Below, one piece after another: positions 63,018 to 64,000 of a stretch of DNA of 64,000 nt. Every line of letters starts with the position of its first letter. Position 1 is the first letter of the stretch. The DNA is taken from contig NZ_FNQM01000002.1 in the NCBI RefSeq assembly GCF_900107585.1, positions 434,001-498,000 on the forward strand, given 5' to 3'. Origin of the DNA: Rubrimonas cliftonensis. Its GTDB lineage: Bacteria; Pseudomonadota; Alphaproteobacteria; Rhodobacterales; Rhodobacteraceae. The notes under the pieces are model-generated. The model did no database searches and was not told the origin of the DNA. It saw only the letters and a program-made list of their open reading frames with translations. The position numbers were made by a program, and so were the translations under genes.

Positions 63018-63806
63018 ATGGGTCTCTCGATCAACGATGCCTCGGTGGTCTATCCGGCCGCCGAGGGCCGCCCGCCGGTGGAGGCGCTCTCACGCGTCGC
63101 GCTTGAGATGGCCAACGACGATTTCGTCGTGGCGCTTGGGGCGTCGGGCTGCGGCAAGTCCACGCTCCTCAACCTCATCGCGGGCTTTCTGGCGCCGAGT
63201 TCGGGCGAGGTTCTGCTCGACGGCGCCCCGGTGACGGGTCCGGGCGCCGACCGCTCGGTGGTGTTCCAGAAGCACGCGCTGATGCCGTGGCTCAACGTCA
63301 TCGACAACGTCGCGTTCGGGCTGATGCTGCGCGGCGTCGCCGAGGCCGAGCGCCACCGTGTCGCAGCGGAGTATCTCGCGCTGCTCGGCCTCGACAAGTT
63401 CCACGACAGCAAGGTTTATCAGCTCTCGGGGGGCATGCAGCAGCGCGTCGGCATCGCCCGCGCGCTGACCTGCGACCCCAAGGTGCTGCTCATGGACGAG
63501 CCGCTGGGCGCGCTTGACGCGCTGACCCGCGAGAAGGCGCAGGAGCTGATCCTCAACGTCTGGCACAGCACGCACAAGTCGGTGTTCTTCATCACGCACA
63601 GCGTCGAGGAGGCGCTGTTCATGGGCACCAGGCTCATCGTGATGTCGCCGCGCCCCGGCCGCATCGCCCATCGCTTCGACCTGCCGTTCTCGCGGCGGTT
63701 CCTGGCGGGGGAGCCCGCGCGGCAGGTCAAGGCGTCGCGCGACTTCATCGCCCTGCGCGAGCGCATCCTGGAGATCATCTTCGCCGACGAGGAGGCCGCC
63801 GCATGA
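63018..63806 (+). CDS. tauB: Taurine-type ABC transporter ATP-binding protein
   Basis: A 262-residue ABC ATPase of the TauB/SsuB type. Walker A is GASGCGKST (about 41-49), the Q-loop [14 protein letters not shown] is typical of this group, the signature is [15 protein letters not shown] and Walker [12 protein letters not shown]. The C-terminus [20 protein letters not shown] is also a family mark. It follows the binding protein after a 123-base gap containing no gene, and its stop overlaps the permease start. GGAGAA lies just upstream of the ATG. Confidence 0.94.
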   Translation: MGLSINDASVVYPAAEGRPPVEALSRVALEMANDDFVVALGASGCGKSTLLNLIAGFLAPSSGEVLLDGAPVTGPGADRSVVFQKHALMPWLNVIDNVAFGLMLRGVAEAERHRVAAEYLALLGLDKFHDSKVYQLSGGMQQRVGIARALTCDPKVLLMDEPLGALDALTREKAQELILNVWHSTHKSVFFITHSVEEALFMGTRLIVMSPRPGRIAHRFDLPFSRRFLAGEPARQVKASRDFIALRERILEIIFADEEAAA

Positions 63807-64000
63807 CCGACGCCGGCAAGCCGACCGCCGCCGCGGCGCGATCGGGGCCGGGGCCGCTCGCCCGCCTGATGCGCGGCAGGCCCAGCCGCCCCGGCGAGAC
63901 CTACGGCGTGCCGGGGCAGGGCGACGCCACATGGCTCTCCGTCGGCTCCATCCTGTTCCTGCTGTTCCTGTGGTGGCTGGTGACGGCGATGGGCTGGGTG
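63803..64000 (+). CDS. tauC: Taurine-type ABC transporter permease (5' part only)
   Basis: The first 66 residues of a membrane protein that continues beyond the window. After a soluble, proline- and glycine-rich leader, a hydrophobic span begins at about residue 45 ([23 protein letters not shown]; marker [14 protein letters not shown]), which fits the first span of TauC/SsuC-type permeases. The ATGA overlap with the ATPase gene and the cluster order (binding protein, ATPase, permease) support the call. Confidence 0.85.
   Translation, partial: MTDAGKPTAAAARSGPGPLARLMRGRPSRPGETYGVPGQGDATWLSVGSILFLLFLWWLVTAMGWV

Overview
The window is very G+C-rich (about 70% in coding stretches I counted) and densely packed, with many ATGA or TGATG stop/start overlaps. 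The gene set (ccmABCDG, RutR-like TetR, ZapE, YcgN, HspQ, DUF6494, CuyA, many ABC, TRAP-like and tripartite tricarboxylate uptake systems) fits a heterotrophic, probably aerobic alphaproteobacterium, most likely of the Rhodobacterales. This is inferred from gene content; no rRNA is present to confirm it. I see no rRNA, tRNA, CRISPR array, intact insertion sequence or prophage.

Layout. 1-4.8 kb (minus strand): cytochrome c maturation genes ccmA-B-C-D-G, followed by a DUF6494 protein and the 5' part of an Mrp/ApbC gene that runs off the window; a voltage-gated-type K+ channel lies upstream. 5-7.8 kb: aconitase acnA. 8.2-12.1 kb: a peptidoglycan-binding lipoprotein with a Gly/Ser tail coupled to a secreted caspase/Sel1 protein, then an FMN-dependent PPOX-type protein. 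12.4-16 kb: a complete CUT2 sugar ABC importer. 16-18 kb: a CoxE-like VWA protein and, next to it, an orphan AT-rich gene that looks foreign. 18.3-25.4 kb: MaoC hydratase, ribF, plsC, an LplT-like transporter, a hybrid histidine kinase, YcgN protein and threonine aldolase. 25.5-30.2 kb: an animal-type haem peroxidase, hspQ, an AEC transporter, a lytic transglycosylase lipoprotein and a P1 peptidase.

30.2-35 kb (minus strand) holds the most unusual locus: a four-gene operon of two proteins I cannot assign (215 and 367 aa, the second with two membrane segments), a DyP-type peroxidase and a cytochrome P450 with an atypical I-helix. It looks like an undescribed peroxide-dependent oxidation system. 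35-40 kb: an MFS transporter, a small membrane protein coupled to a chemoreceptor, and zapE.

40-45.5 kb: reductive pyrimidine/hydantoin catabolism (RutR-like regulator, omega-aminotransferase, a cupin gene that has lost its stop codon, N-carbamoyl amidohydrolase, dihydropyrimidinase). 45.6-54 kb: an RpiR-controlled amine/amino-acid region with a glutamine-synthetase-like enzyme, an N-formylglutamate amidohydrolase-like enzyme, a cysteine hydrolase and a branched-chain-type ABC importer in which LivM and LivG are fused; a strong inverted repeat overlaps the divergent promoter. 54-57.7 kb: HpcH/HpaI aldolase with a TctCBA-type importer. 57.8-64 kb: a LysR regulator divergent from a CuyA/D-cysteine desulfhydrase-type lyase, a DegT-family aminotransferase, an Asp/Glu-type racemase and a taurine-type ABC importer (third component cut by the window end). 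Together these suggest uptake, racemisation and desulfonation of cysteate or a related sulfonate.
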